14,066 nucleotides of DNA from Clostridia bacterium (GCA_017412445.1 JAFPYA010000367.1:1-14066), one strand, 5' to 3'; shown: positions 1 through 6,158, counted from the first letter of the stretch. Numbers and translations are program-made. Notes: generated by a model not told the origin, from the letters alone.

Positions 1-96
1 AAGCTCCCTTAGGTCCAGCTCCCTTTCGCGCGCCCTGAGCGCGTTTTCCGTTTCATTCTCCGCGCCCGCGACGGCGCTTGCATTTGTGTTCTCCAT
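1..96 (-). CDS. Partial hypothetical protein, N-terminal end only
   Basis: Reading the minus strand from an ATG at 96 gives 32 codons that run out of the window at base 1. The first 20 or so residues are rich in Asn, Ala and Glu, and the last dozen (ALRARERELDLREL) form a charged heptad-like stretch that could begin a coiled coil. A good ribosome site (AAGGAG, complement of 106-111) lies nine bases before the ATG, which supports this start. No family can be named from so little. The composition resembles the N-termini of scaffold-like or GrpE-like coiled-coil proteins, but that is only a resemblance. It lies downstream of the U32 gene on the same strand, separated by a hairpin repeat, so it could be the next gene of that operon or have its own promoter. 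Confidence 0.6.
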   Translation of the reverse strand, partial: MENTNASAVAGAENETENALRARERELDLREL

Positions 97-160
97 ATGC
101 TTTTTCTCCTTTTTGATTGTTTGGGTTTGCTAAGTGAAATGACGGTGTTCCCATGAATTC

Positions 161-262
161 CACCTCATCAGTCAGCCATACGGCTGACAGCTTCCCCTCA
201 AGGGGAAGCCATTGAAAGCCTTCCCCTTGAGGGGAAGGTGCCCCGAAGGGGCGGATGAGGTG
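161..262. repeat. Hairpin-rich palindromic repeat element, copy 1 (minimal form)
   Basis: This 102-bp element is bounded by perfect inverted repeats CACCTCATC (161-169) and GATGAGGTG (254-262). Inside are four hairpins in a row: GTCAGCC/GGCTGAC (171-188), CTTCCCCT/AGGGGAAG (191-208), CCTTCCCC/GGGGAAGG (219-238) and GCCCC/GGGGC (240-252). The arms of hairpins 2 and 3 are also complementary to each other. The element lies between the end of the U32 gene and the next minus-strand gene. It has no coding capacity of its own, so it would need a transposase in trans if it is a MITE. Two relatives lie at 5869-6046 and 7282-7429. Similar elements beginning CACCTCATC are, as I recall, common in Clostridia genomes. 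Confidence 0.9.
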
Positions 263-326
263 TCGGGCGATGACGGGATTACGAGAGAAGAAGTGGTATC
301 GCCAGATTTTCTCTCTTCCCTGTTCC

Positions 327-1523
327 CTACTCCTTCCTCTCCCTCAAAAAGTCCCCTTCCTCTATCCCTTCCGGCGCGGACATCGTGAACAGGCTGTCGG
401 GGATTACGGCGGCGGGAAGCGGGGTGCCGGCCTCGTCCCTGAGGTCGGTGGCGGTGAAGGGGATGGCGCTTCTGTGGGGCACCAGGGCTTCGATTTGGGT
501 GCCTGAGACGAGCTTGTTTTTCAACTGAACGGTTATGCGGCCGTTTTCGCGCCCGAGCACGCGGCCGATGTAGTCGCAGGTTTTGAAGTAGTGCGCGGGG
601 GCGTGAAGGGAGTGCTTTATCTCGCCCAGATAAAAGCCCGTGGAGTAGGGGCGGTGGCTGATGGTGTCGAGCTCGTCCAGGCACTCGTTTTTGTCCGCGC
701 CGTCGAGGTAGCGCCTGTACGCGCCCACCGCGCCCGCCACGTAGTAGGGCGTCTTCATGCGCCCCTCTATTTTGAGGGAGGTGACGCCGCAGGCGATTAT
801 CTGATCCAGCACGAGCAGGGCGTTCAGGTCGTAGGAGGAAAGGATGGTGTCGCCATCGTCGTCCTCCTCAATCGGGAAAAACTCGCCGGGGCGCTTTTCC
901 TCGGTGAGGGCGAACTTCCAGCGGCAGCTCTGGGCGCAGCCGCCGCGGTTGGCGGAGCGGCTCGTGAGGTAGCTTGACAGCATGCACCTGCCCGAGTACG
1001 CCATGCACATGGCGCCGTGCACGAAGGCCTCAAGCTCCATGTCGTTGGGGATATTGCGCCTGATTTCGGCAATCTGCTCAAGGCTCGTCTCCCGCGCAAG
1101 CACCACGCGGCGCGCGCCCAAATCGTAATACACCAGCGCGCTTTCGTGGTTCATGCAGTTGGCCTGAGTGCTTACGTGCACCTCCATAGACGGGCAGGCG
1201 CGTTTTATGGCGCGTATCGCGCCCAGGTCGCTCACTATCATCGCGTCCACCGAGACGGCTTTAAGCGACACGGCGTAATAGGCTATCTTTTTGATCTCCT
1301 CGGGGTATACGAAGGAGTTCGCCGCGACGTAGAGCTTTACGTTTCTTTCGTGGCAATAATTGACCGCGGAAGCGATGTCCTCCATCGTGAAGCCCGCCGA
1401 GCCCGCCCTCAGCTGCAGAAACGGGCCGCCCAGATACACCGCGTCCGCGCCGAAGCGCACCGCGCTTTTGAGCGCGTCCATAGAGCCCGCAGGCGCGAGC
1501 AGCTCTGTGTTGGAACAGTTCAT
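327..1523 (-). CDS. U32-family ('peptidase U32') RNA-hydroxylation protein, YegQ/TrhP-like
   Basis: The 398-residue product begins NTELLAPAGSMDALKSAV, the usual N-terminus of the family, and carries the U32 signature at about residues 165-183 (EAFVHGAMCMAYSGRCMLS). Cysteines 173, 180, 196 and 200 are placed to hold an iron-sulfur cluster, and KIEGRMK is at 251-257. The family was named as peptidases, but characterised members (TrhP/YegQ, YrrO, RlhA) are needed for prephenate-dependent hydroxylation of tRNA uridine 34 or a 23S rRNA cytidine. Length fits the YegQ/YrrO branch. The exact RNA target here is inferred. The gene is last in the ychF-MNT-HEPN operon, starting five bases after the HEPN stop, with an AAGGA ribosome site inside the HEPN gene end. 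It ends in TAG. Confidence 0.9.
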   Translation of the reverse strand: MNCSNTELLAPAGSMDALKSAVRFGADAVYLGGPFLQLRAGSAGFTMEDIASAVNYCHERNVKLYVAANSFVYPEEIKKIAYYAVSLKAVSVDAMIVSDLGAIRAIKRACPSMEVHVSTQANCMNHESALVYYDLGARRVVLARETSLEQIAEIRRNIPNDMELEAFVHGAMCMAYSGRCMLSSYLTSRSANRGGCAQSCRWKFALTEEKRPGEFFPIEEDDDGDTILSSYDLNALLVLDQIIACGVTSLKIEGRMKTPYYVAGAVGAYRRYLDGADKNECLDELDTISHRPYSTGFYLGEIKHSLHAPAHYFKTCDYIGRVLGRENGRITVQLKNKLVSGTQIEALVPHRSAIPFTATDLRDEAGTPLPAAVIPDSLFTMSAPEGIEEGDFLRERKE

Positions 1524-1528
1524 TTGAA

Positions 1529-1936
1529 TCAGCTATCCTTCTTCAGGTTATTCTCCAGTTTTTCAAGAATCTGTTTTTCAAGCTCTTCATATAAACGAAT
1601 TGCTTTGAGCAAATCTTCCTGATTTACCGAAAAATCATCATTGTATCTGCTCGAAGCTTCCCAATCGGTAATCTGGTAAGCCATCGCTTTCAACTCATCA
1701 GAAACTTCGAGTCCCGTTTTTTCGACGTCATAGATGAGACCGATAAGATTATGGATTTTTTTGTAATCGCTGCCGCTGATTTCGGTCTGGTATTTCAGCG
1801 CCTTTTCTATTCCTTGCTGAATATGATAGGCAGCCTGATCCGTAATCATGACGTCATTTGTGGGATTAAAATCGCTTGTCATAAGCGTTTTAGCAATCTG
1901 AATATCCGTCCTTGCCCTTTTAAGCAGGTTGCTCAT
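1529..1936 (-). CDS. HEPN-domain protein, partner of the adjacent nucleotidyltransferase
   Basis: This 135-residue, mostly helical protein has the hallmarks of the Pfam HEPN group: an AxxDIxxAK-type first helix, AAYHIQQGIEKALKYQ at about 36-51, KIHNL at 60-64, and a terminal SRYNDDF at 96-102. In HEPN/MNT pairs the HEPN protein is usually the toxin, an RNase with an Rx4-6H motif. That motif is not visible here: R97 is followed by YNDDFSVN with no histidine. It may therefore be a non-nuclease HEPN or have a changed activity. Its ATG overlaps the end of the MNT gene by 17 bases, a sign of translational coupling, and GGAAGGGG about ten bases upstream can serve as ribosome site. The gene is visibly AT-rich (19 of 60 G+C in 1561-1620) compared with its neighbours. 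Confidence 0.85.
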   Translation of the reverse strand: MSNLLKRARTDIQIAKTLMTSDFNPTNDVMITDQAAYHIQQGIEKALKYQTEISGSDYKKIHNLIGLIYDVEKTGLEVSDELKAMAYQITDWEASSRYNDDFSVNQEDLLKAIRLYEELEKQILEKLENNLKKDS

Positions 1937-2294
1937 AAATCACGACCCCTTCCCTTAAAACGGTTTCCCTGAGGGCTTTTCCGATGTCGGAATACATTAC
2001 GATATCGATTTTCCAGTCGCAGGCCTCGCCGAACGCCTTTTGCATCTCAAATATTTTCAGGCCGTCCGACATATCGGCGTCTATGCACAAATCAAGGTCG
2101 CTGTCGATATTGCATTTTGCGGTGATGCTGCTGCCAAAGACCGTTATTTTCCTGACGATTGGAAAAAGACCCGCTCTTTTGGCTATTTCGGATATTTGCT
2201 TTTGCTTGAGCGGATAAACCCTGTCGATGTTTTTACAGTCCGTTTCCAATATAACGGGAAATCGTTTGAGCGTCAGCGTATCGTCTACGTTCAT
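1920..2294 (-). CDS. MNT-type minimal nucleotidyltransferase (Pol-beta fold)
   Basis: The 124-residue product has the nucleotidyltransferase active-site pattern GS-X10-DxD: G54, S55 and D66-L67-D68, in the context VFGSSITAKC then DLDLCIDAD. A third carboxylate is likely at D97 (KIDIVMY). This is the full metal-binding triad of small MNT proteins. In type VII toxin-antitoxin pairs such enzymes silence the HEPN toxin by adding AMP groups; other pairs have unknown roles. The first 30 residues are an extension before the core domain. The start has a perfect ribosome site (AAGGAGG, six bases before ATG). It lies 34 bases after ychF and overlaps the HEPN gene, so all are probably one transcript. 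Composition is AT-rich (27 of 60 G+C in 2101-2160, against 38 of 60 in 2641-2700 of ychF). Confidence 0.88.
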   Translation of the reverse strand: MNVDDTLTLKRFPVILETDCKNIDRVYPLKQKQISEIAKRAGLFPIVRKITVFGSSITAKCNIDSDLDLCIDADMSDGLKIFEMQKAFGEACDWKIDIVMYSDIGKALRETVLREGVVIYEQPA

Positions 2295-2328
2295 GACAGC
2301 CTCCTTTTTTTATGTTTGAAACCGTTTT

Positions 2329-3426
2329 TTACACGTTGAACCTGAACAGCGTCACGTCGCCGTCCTTCATCACGTAGTCCTTGCCCTCGGAGCGGATTAG
2401 GCCCTTCTCCTTGCAGGCGGCCATGCTGCCCTCGCGCACGAGGTCGTCGTAGGCCACGATTTCGGCGCGTATGAAGCCGCGCTCAAAGTCCGTGTGTATT
2501 TTGCCCGCGGCCTGAGGCGCCTTTGTGCCCTTGACTATCGTCCAGGCGCGCACCTCTTTCGGGCCCGCGGTGAGGAAGGAGATGTAGCCCAGCAGCTCAT
2601 AGCCCAGCTTCACCAGACGGTCGAGGCCGCTTTTGCCTATGCCCATCTCGTCGAGGAACTCCTGCTTTTCGTCGGGGTCCAGCTGGGCGATCTCCTCCTC
2701 GAGCTTGGCGCAGATAACCAATACTTCGCTGCCCTCGGATTCGGCGATCTCCTTTACCTTTTTTACCATGGGCAGATCTTCGCTGCCCTCGCCCACCTCG
2801 TCCTCGCCTATGTTTGCGGCGTAGACCACCTTTTTGCTCGTCAGCAAAAACCAGCCGTCGACGATTTCGCGCTGATCCTTTGTGAGGGGCGCGGTTCTTG
2901 CGGGCTTCAGGGTGTTCAAGTGCTCCATTACGATGTTTGCCGCTTCGACCTCGTCGGCGTACTTCTTGTCGCCGTTTTTGAGGAGGTGCTGCGCCTTGTC
3001 CAGGCGCTTTGAGACGGTCTCCATGTCCGCCAAAATCAATTCGGTCTGTATGGTCTCTATATCTCTGACGGGGTCCACGCTGCCGTCCACGTGGATGACG
3101 TTTTCGTCCTCAAAGCAGCGCACCACGTGCACAATCGCGTCCACCTCGCGTATGTGGCTCAAAAACTTGTTGCCGAGCCCCTCGCCCTTGCTTGCGCCCT
3201 TCACGAGACCCGCGATGTCCACAAACTCAAGCACGGCGGGCGTGTACTTTTCGGGATGGTACATTTCCGCAAGTACGTCCAGCCGCTCGTCGGGCACCGC
3301 CACCACGCCTGTGTTGGGCTCGATGGTGCAGAAGGGATAGTTAGCCGCCTGCGCGCCCGCGCAGGTGATGGCGTTAAACAAAGTGCTCTTGCCCACGTTG
3401 GGCAGACCGACCACGCCTAATTTCAT
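2329..3426 (-). CDS. ychF: Redox-regulated ribosome-binding ATPase YchF (OLA1/Obg-like)
   Basis: The product is 365 residues, the family's usual length. It opens MKLGVVGLPNVGKSTLFNAIT (P-loop at 7-15), has the switch II motif DIAGLVKGASKGEGLGNKFL, and NIGED in place of the guanine-specific NKxD, as expected for YchF, which prefers ATP. The C-terminus is the TGS domain ending DGDVTLFRFNV, a near-invariant family ending. YchF binds ribosomes and is cytoplasmic. It is the first gene of the minus-strand operon, with AAGGAG before the ATG and a promoter at 3464-3492. In Bacillus subtilis the orthologue lies beside the soj-spo0J partition genes near the origin, which fits the parS site seen here at 13804. 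Confidence 0.97.
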   Translation of the reverse strand: MKLGVVGLPNVGKSTLFNAITCAGAQAANYPFCTIEPNTGVVAVPDERLDVLAEMYHPEKYTPAVLEFVDIAGLVKGASKGEGLGNKFLSHIREVDAIVHVVRCFEDENVIHVDGSVDPVRDIETIQTELILADMETVSKRLDKAQHLLKNGDKKYADEVEAANIVMEHLNTLKPARTAPLTKDQREIVDGWFLLTSKKVVYAANIGEDEVGEGSEDLPMVKKVKEIAESEGSEVLVICAKLEEEIAQLDPDEKQEFLDEMGIGKSGLDRLVKLGYELLGYISFLTAGPKEVRAWTIVKGTKAPQAAGKIHTDFERGFIRAEIVAYDDLVREGSMAACKEKGLIRSEGKDYVMKDGDVTLFRFNV

Positions 3427-3463
3427 ATATATCTCCTTTGAATACTCATAAATTTCCTATGGT

Positions 3464-3492
3464 ATTGTACCACGAAAAGCGGGAAGGGGCAA
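3464..3492 (-). promoter_or_regulatory. Sigma-A promoter of the ychF operon
   Basis: On the minus strand, TTGCCC (complement of 3487-3492), 17 bases, then TACAAT (complement of 3464-3469). The -10 box lies about 40 bases before the ychF ATG. The -35 box matches four of six positions. Identified by eye only. Confidence 0.6.
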
Positions 3493-3581
3493 GGGATAAA
3501 GGAAAGGTTTTACTTAGAAAAACGGTGCCGCCCGTTTTAACAAAACCGCGCTTTTATGCCGGGGATATGTCGCTTGAAATA

Positions 3582-3610
3582 TTGATTTGCGGGGCGGTTT
3601 ATTATATAAT
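3582..3610 (+). promoter_or_regulatory. Sigma-A promoter of the 3641 membrane-protein gene
   Basis: TTGATT at 3582-3587, a 17-base spacer, then a perfect TATAAT at 3605-3610. Transcription would begin near 3617, so an upstream in-frame ATG at 3587 lies inside the promoter and cannot be the start. This, with AGAGGGGG at 3626-3633, fixes the start codon at 3641. Confidence 0.75.
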
Positions 3611-3640
3611 AAGTCAAAAGCGGACAGAGGGGGCGCGAAT

Positions 3641-4552
3641 ATGACGCGGGCGGATGGGCCGAAAAAGATGGTGCGCTTTGAGATAAGCGAAAAAGAGGCG
3701 AAAAAGCGCGTAAGAAAATACGCGGGCGGGTTTTTCGCTGCGCCGGCGCTGCTTACGGCGGGCGCGCATGTGAACAGGTATTACGTGCCCTCTGCGCTCG
3801 TGGACCTGAAGGCGGAGGGCAGCGTGGAGGTGAAGTTCAAAAGGCTGCGCTACGAGGCGGAACGCCTGAACAACCTTAGCGAAAGCTATATCTGCAAAAG
3901 CGACGTCAGATCCGAATTCAGCCTCATACCCATAGACATGAGCAGCCGCATCGACGATCAGCTTATGGAGCGCATGGCGCCCTTCGACTTTGAAAAAATG
4001 ACGGACGCTGACGACGCGATAATACAAGACGACGGCGCGACGGCGCTCGAGGCCGACACGCCCCTTGAGGAATGCGTGGAAAGGGCGAAGCACAACGCCG
4101 CCTACATAATGAGCGGCTGCATAGCCGCGCAGCAGCCGGGCTGGTACGAGTACGGGCTTGAGTCGCACGGGCTCGACTTTACGGACGTGGCCTCAAGCAC
4201 CGCGCTTCTGCCCGTGTACACGGTGGAATGCGCGAGCGGGAGAAAAAGCTACCTTTACATGGTCAACGGTCAGACCGGCGAGGTCGCGGGCCCGAGGCCC
4301 ATATCCCGCCTGAAGCGCGCGGCGGTATTCACGCTGCTATTTGCGCTTCTGATGCTTTTATGCCAGGGCGTATGGGGCATGAACGCGCCGACGCTTAGCC
4401 AAAGGCTTTTGGTGAGCGCCGTCGCTCTTATTCCCTGCCTGCTTATGTCGTGGCTCATATACGCCGTGATCTACCACAGCATGGGCGCGAGGCGGCGCAT
4501 AAACGCGGATCTGCTGCCCCAGAGCGGCTGCGAAATGAAAATATTAAACTAG
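3641..4552 (+). CDS. Membrane protein related to TFIIB-type zinc-ribbon proteins, zinc ribbons absent
   Basis: The 303-residue product keeps landmarks I recognise from Clostridia zinc-ribbon membrane proteins. These are an N-terminal FEISEKEAKKRVRKY segment, YYVPSALVDL (47-56), FSLIPIDMSSRIDDQLME (93-110) then PFDFEKM, a late ALLPVYTV, and YLYMVNGQTGEVAGPRPIS (204-222). Two membrane helices follow, near 227-246 and 256-278. In the usual proteins about 120 residues with two Cys4 zinc ribbons precede this; none are present, and the promoter leaves no room for them. The function of the family is unknown to me. The reading frame does not simply end at the TAG (4550-4552): it stays open for another 101 codons, described in the next entry. 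It is divergent from ychF. Confidence 0.8.
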   Translation: MTRADGPKKMVRFEISEKEAKKRVRKYAGGFFAAPALLTAGAHVNRYYVPSALVDLKAEGSVEVKFKRLRYEAERLNNLSESYICKSDVRSEFSLIPIDMSSRIDDQLMERMAPFDFEKMTDADDAIIQDDGATALEADTPLEECVERAKHNAAYIMSGCIAAQQPGWYEYGLESHGLDFTDVASSTALLPVYTVECASGRKSYLYMVNGQTGEVAGPRPISRLKRAAVFTLLFALLMLLCQGVWGMNAPTLSQRLLVSAVALIPCLLMSWLIYAVIYHSMGARRRINADLLPQSGCEMKILN

Positions 4553-4612
4553 ACTAACACGGTCACAAATACCCAGACCGTCTCCGTATTCAGAGACCCC
4601 AGCACCGGCAGG

Positions 4613-4858
4613 GTGATAAGGAACATACTTGCCTTCACGTTCATATTGCTCGGAAGGGTGCTGCTTTTCGTTTTAAGGATAGCCCTCGAGGCAGCGTTGA
4701 CGTCGGACGGGGACAGCGGCCCGGGCGGGCGCTCAAGAGGCGGATATTCAGGCGGAGGACGCTCGGGCGCAGGGCATTCCACGGGCGGGCGCTCCGGCTT
4801 CGGCGGAGGAAGCTCAGGCGGCGGCCGCTCCTCCGGCGGCGGCGCGGGAAGAAGATGA
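4613..4858 (+). CDS. Gly/Ser/Arg-rich tail protein, probable C-terminal continuation of the previous gene
   Basis: The open frame starts right after the TAG at 4550-4552, in the same frame as the upstream gene. The first possible start is the GTG at 4613, giving 81 residues: a hydrophobic helix (ILAFTFILLGRVLLFVLRIAL) and then repeated GGRSGGG-type sequence ending GAGRR. No good ribosome site precedes the GTG. The frame from 4553 reads sensibly (TNTQTVSVFRDPSTGRVIRN), so I infer that 3641-4858 was, or functionally is, one 405-codon gene interrupted by an amber codon. Such glycine-rich tails also end TPM-domain and similar surface proteins in Clostridia. It could be a separate small membrane protein, a decayed tail, or expressed by read-through. 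Confidence 0.45.
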   Translation: MIRNILAFTFILLGRVLLFVLRIALEAALTSDGDSGPGGRSRGGYSGGGRSGAGHSTGGRSGFGGGSSGGGRSSGGGAGRR

Positions 4859-5154
4859 TGCCGGCGGGCGCTGTATTAAGGCGGCTGCTTATCGATCCTG
4901 CGGCGCGGCGGGCGGCGCTTTTCTCGCCGTCTTCAGCCCGCAGATCTCCATATTTTTATTATTCGGCGGCGGGCGCGCGGACGTCTTCCGCCGCGCCTGC
5001 ATGTTTATACCAAAACACGAACATTTATTATTTGTAAAGCGCGCATCGTTTTAATGCGGTTTGTTTGAAATAAGTTCAATTTTTTGCGTAATTTGCCGAC
5101 ACGCGGCGGTTTTTATGTGCATACATGGGCATTGTTTAACTTTTTGCGCACTGC
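4859..5154 (+). other. Intergenic stretch without a convincing gene; one strong imperfect hairpin
   Basis: Nothing here looks like a conserved gene. A 60-codon open frame from 4855 is low-complexity (Ala/Arg-rich) and has no ribosome site. An imperfect GC-rich hairpin (4969-4980 with 4988-5000, GCGGGCGCGCGG against CCGCCGCGCCTGC) may end transcription from upstream, but no clear U-run follows. The last 120 bases turn AT-rich. They contain two loosely similar stretches, TTTTTTGCGTAATTTGCC near 5080 and CTTTTTGCGCACTGCTTG near 5140, just before the purE promoter. Confidence 0.4.
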
Positions 5155-5183
5155 TTGACTTTGAACAATATGGCGTATATAAT
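5155..5183 (+). promoter_or_regulatory. Sigma-A promoter of the purE leader
   Basis: TTGACT at 5155-5160, a 17-base spacer, and TATAAT at 5178-5183. Transcription would start near 5190, giving a leader of about 150 bases before purE. Confidence 0.8.
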
Positions 5184-5214
5184 ATAGGTGATTGTTCGGA
5201 AAGGCGGATAATTT

Positions 5215-5280
5215 ATGGCAAGAGCGCTCCGAAACGAGCCTGCGCGCAGCTTTGACGGCGAAACAAATACATGTATATAA
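5215..5280 (+). CDS. 21-codon small ORF in the purE leader
   Basis: ATG at 5215 to TAA at 5278-5280 encodes a 21-residue peptide beginning MARALRNEPAR and ending ETNTCI. GGAAAGG at 5198-5204, ten bases before the ATG, is a fair ribosome site. The stop codon touches the first base of the terminator stem (5280), so a ribosome finishing here would cover the stem's 5' arm. That geometry would suit a leader peptide controlling read-through into purE. There is no obvious run of control codons; four of the 21 residues are Arg and four Ala. It may equally be chance. Confidence 0.3.
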   Translation: MARALRNEPARSFDGETNTCI

Positions 5281-5313
5281 GAGCATGACGCTTTGTCATG
5301 CTCTGTATTTTTT
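5280..5313 (+). terminator. Intrinsic terminator upstream of purE
   Basis: A perfect 10-bp stem, AGAGCATGAC (5280-5289) and GTCATGCTCT (5295-5304), has a five-base loop GCTTT and is followed by GTATTTTTTG. It lies 39 bases before the purE start and within the same likely transcript, so it would end transcription unless disrupted. Confidence 0.8.
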
Positions 5314-5342
5314 GTTAAAGAAACGTTTTGAAAGAGGTTTTT

Positions 5343-5828
5343 ATGAAGAAGATTGCGGTTATAATGGGCTCAAACAGCGATTTGCCCGTGCTCAAGGGCT
5401 GCTTTGAGCAGCTTAAGGAATTGGACATTCCCTTTGAGGCCCACGTGTTTTCCGCCCACAGGACGCCGGACGCGGCCGCGGAGTTTGCTTTGAATGCCCG
5501 CAAAAACGGCTTTGGCGCCATAATCGCGGCGGCGGGCAAGGCGGCGCACCTTGCGGGGGCGCTGGCGGCGAGGACCACGCTGCCGGTGATAGGCATTCCC
5601 GTAAAGAGCTCCACCCTCGACGGGCTTGACGCGCTTTTGAGCACCGTGCAGATGCCCTCCGGCATACCCGTAGCCACGGTTGCGATAGACGGCAGCAAGA
5701 ACGCCGCGCTGCTTGCCGCCCAGATTTTGGCGGTGACCGACGAGGCGCTGGCAGACAGGCTCCACCAGATGCGCGAAAAGATGGCGCAGGAAGTGCTGAG
5801 GAAGGACGCGGAGCTGACGATAGAATAA
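5343..5828 (+). CDS. purE: N5-carboxyaminoimidazole ribonucleotide mutase PurE
   Basis: The product is 161 residues, typical for bacterial class I PurE. It has the nucleotide-binding start MKKIAVIMGSNSDLPVLKG (GSNSD 9-13), the SAHRTP motif (37-42) with the catalytic-region histidine at 39, AAAGKAAHLAGALAA (62-76), and the conserved STLDGLDALLSTVQMPSGIPVATVAIDG. It converts N5-CAIR to CAIR in purine synthesis in the cytosol. GKAAHLAG replaces the GGAAHLPG of E. coli, which I believe is common in Clostridia. The start at 5343 follows AAAGAGG at 5331-5337. It stands alone: no purK, purC or other purine gene follows, and the downstream genes face the other way. Its leader carries a terminator, so expression is probably controlled there. 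Confidence 0.97.
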   Translation: MKKIAVIMGSNSDLPVLKGCFEQLKELDIPFEAHVFSAHRTPDAAAEFALNARKNGFGAIIAAAGKAAHLAGALAARTTLPVIGIPVKSSTLDGLDALLSTVQMPSGIPVATVAIDGSKNAALLAAQILAVTDEALADRLHQMREKMAQEVLRKDAELTIE

Positions 5829-5868
5829 AAAGGCTTCGACGCCGGTCGCGGTGACAGAAGAAGGCCGC

Positions 5869-6046
5869 CACCTCATCCGCCCCTACGGGGCACCTTCTCG
5901 CCTGCGGGCTCGGTCACGGTTCGGCTCTTGACGTCCACTGGACGTCAATTCACCCCCGAACCGCGCTTCGCGCCCTCCAGGGGAAGGCTACCAAAAGGCT
6001 TCCCCTTGAGGGGAAGCTGTCAGCCGATAGGCTGACTGATGAGGTG
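5869..6046. repeat. Hairpin-rich palindromic repeat element, copy 2 (with inserted 82-bp module)
   Basis: Bounded by CACCTCATC (5869-5877) and GATGAGGTG (6038-6046) and inverted relative to copy 1. It keeps the GCCCC/GGGGC hairpin (5879-5891), the CTTCCCCT/AGGGGAAG hairpin near 6000-6016 and the GTCAGCC/GGCTGAC hairpin near the right end. The third hairpin is interrupted by a module (5894-5975). The module is itself a nested hairpin: CGGTTCGG (5917-5924) pairs with CCGAACCG (5956-5963), and inside, TTGACGTCCA (5928-5937) pairs with TGGACGTCAA (5939-5948). It lies in the 383-base gap between purE and the GH5 gene. Bases 6047-6158 hold nothing I recognise. Confidence 0.9.
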
Positions 6047-6158
6047 TCCTTCCTCCTGCCATTTCCCCCCTCCGTCCCGCCGCAGTTGACTGCTCACTTC
6101 CGGCAGCTCATCATCCGATTCCCTCAAAAGCCTTGAATTTCCCCTTATTTAAACAACC

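Larger units (their letters stand above)
5190..5342 (+). promoter_or_regulatory. Structured purE leader with small ORF and terminator (possible attenuator or riboswitch)
   Basis: Between the likely transcription start and purE lie, in order: a segment (5191-5198, ATTGTTCG) that can pair with CGAAACAAAT (5259-5268) to close a roughly 80-base domain; an alternative pairing TTCGGA (5195-5200) with TCCGAA (5228-5233); the palindromes GAGCGCTC (5222-5229), CTGCGCGCAG (5240-5249) and ATACATGTAT (5267-5276); and a perfect terminator hairpin at 5280-5304. A terminator between promoter and gene suggests conditional read-through. I could not match it to the purine, ZTP, THF or PRPP/guanidine riboswitch consensus from memory. 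Whether it senses a metabolite, or uses the small ORF for attenuation, is open. Confidence 0.5.

Noticed and set aside
172..684. A 170-codon frame on the minus strand across repeat copy 1
   Set aside because: Its product is just the repeat and an out-of-frame reading of the U32 gene, rich in Arg and Pro.
3587..3640. Upstream in-frame ATG as start of the 3641 gene
   Set aside because: It lies between the -35 and -10 boxes of a strong promoter, and the better ribosome site points to 3641.
4550..4552. TAG reassigned as a sense codon throughout the genome
   Set aside because: The U32 gene ends in TAG at the expected family length and the frame beyond encodes only a short meaningless tail, so TAG still works as stop here.
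4855..5037. A 60-codon frame overlapping the Gly-rich tail
   Set aside because: Low-complexity Ala/Arg/Ser product, no ribosome site and no family likeness.
5190..5304. Purine, ZTP or other known riboswitch, or 6S RNA, upstream of purE
   Set aside because: The conserved loop sequences I know for these classes are missing, and about 115 bases is short for 6S RNA. A covariance-model search would settle it.
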